Positions 6,137 through 6,202 of a stretch of 6,202 bases of DNA are shown piece by piece. Origin of the DNA: an uncultured Chlamydiae bacterium. Lineage in GTDB: Bacteria > Chlamydiota > Chlamydiia > Chlamydiales > Rhabdochlamydiaceae. The translations under genes and the position numbers were made by a program. The stretch spans positions 1 to 6,202 of the forward strand of contig CAIPRZ010000102.1 of NCBI GenBank assembly GCA_903867585.1, read 5' to 3'. The notes under the pieces are model-generated. The model did not search any database and was not told the origin of the DNA. It saw nothing but the letters and a program-made list of their open reading frames with translations. Each line of letters opens with the position of its first letter. The first letter of the stretch is position 1.

Positions 6137-6202
6137 ATCGTCTTCCGGTAATGCACCGCTTTTTTATTATTGGCTTATCGATCTGTGTCATAAGCCTTCC
6201 AG
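6133..6202 (+). CDS. Start of a downstream gene with N-terminal hydrophobic segment (truncated by window edge)
   Basis: A frame opens at GTG 6133 in a 4-nt GTGA overlap with the murC stop and stays open to the window end (23 residues). GAGG at 6119-6122, 10 nt upstream, is a fair Shine-Dalgarno. An ATG at 6151 is an alternative start with poorer upstream sequence. The translation begins (M)NRLPVMHRFFIIGLSICV, short and basic followed by hydrophobic, like a signal peptide or membrane anchor. It does not look like the N-terminus of an ATP-grasp Ddl. A membrane-anchored division protein such as FtsQ often follows murC or ddl in other bacteria, so FtsQ is a reasonable guess, but 23 residues cannot show it. 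Another frame also stays open through this short stretch, so the gene itself is not certain. Confidence 0.5.
   Translation, partial: MNRLPVMHRFFIIGLSICVISLP

Noticed and set aside
1..6202. A mobile element, defence system, CRISPR array or RNA gene
   Set aside because: The window is almost fully filled by six recognisable envelope and division genes, and no repeats, transposase, integrase or structured RNA signature was seen.

Overview
This window is a dense, single-strand block of peptidoglycan-precursor and division genes. In order on the + strand it holds the 3' part of mraY, then murD, a small membrane-anchored double-LysM protein gene, ftsW, murG and murC, followed by the first codons of another gene that runs off the right edge. 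The order mraY-murD-LysM-ftsW-murG-murC, with a LysM gene between murD and ftsW, is the arrangement I know from Chlamydiota (C. trachomatis CT757-CT762). The DNA is AT-rich, and the protein motifs are chlamydia-like but divergent. MurC ends as a stand-alone enzyme, whereas in Chlamydiaceae it is fused to D-Ala-D-Ala ligase (Ddl). I therefore infer a chlamydia-related lineage, probably outside Chlamydiaceae ('environmental' chlamydiae). The family cannot be named from the sequence alone.

Layout: bases 2-655 carry the C-terminal 217 residues of MraY. After 3 nt comes murD (659-1894). The LysM gene (1891-2559) and ftsW (2556-3686) each start in a 4-nt ATGA overlap with the gene before, suggesting translational coupling. 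The only real gap is 72 nt between ftsW and murG (3687-3758). It holds a strong Shine-Dalgarno for murG but no convincing promoter or terminator. murG (3759-4817) overlaps murC (4802-6136) by 16 nt, and murC overlaps the next frame (GTG at 6133) by a GTGA junction. No stretch of 300 bases lacks a gene, and I found no tRNA, rRNA, insertion sequence, CRISPR array or phage gene.

How the genes fit together: MurC adds L-Ala to UDP-MurNAc and MurD adds D-Glu. MraY loads the finished UDP-MurNAc-pentapeptide onto undecaprenyl phosphate to give lipid I, and MurG adds GlcNAc to make lipid II. FtsW polymerises glycan at the division site. The LysM protein probably binds the nascent glycan from the membrane. 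In chlamydiae this supports the thin, transient septal peptidoglycan used for division without FtsZ.

I see no new biological system here. The points worth a second look are the unfused MurC and its unidentified downstream neighbour, a MurD middle domain that is shortened and lacks the usual HNxxN signature, a MurG lacking the GNPxR motif, and a LysM protein without a catalytic domain. A few small sequence signals are also noted: an SD-bearing loop before murG, an inverted repeat in murG, and an over-represented 10-mer.
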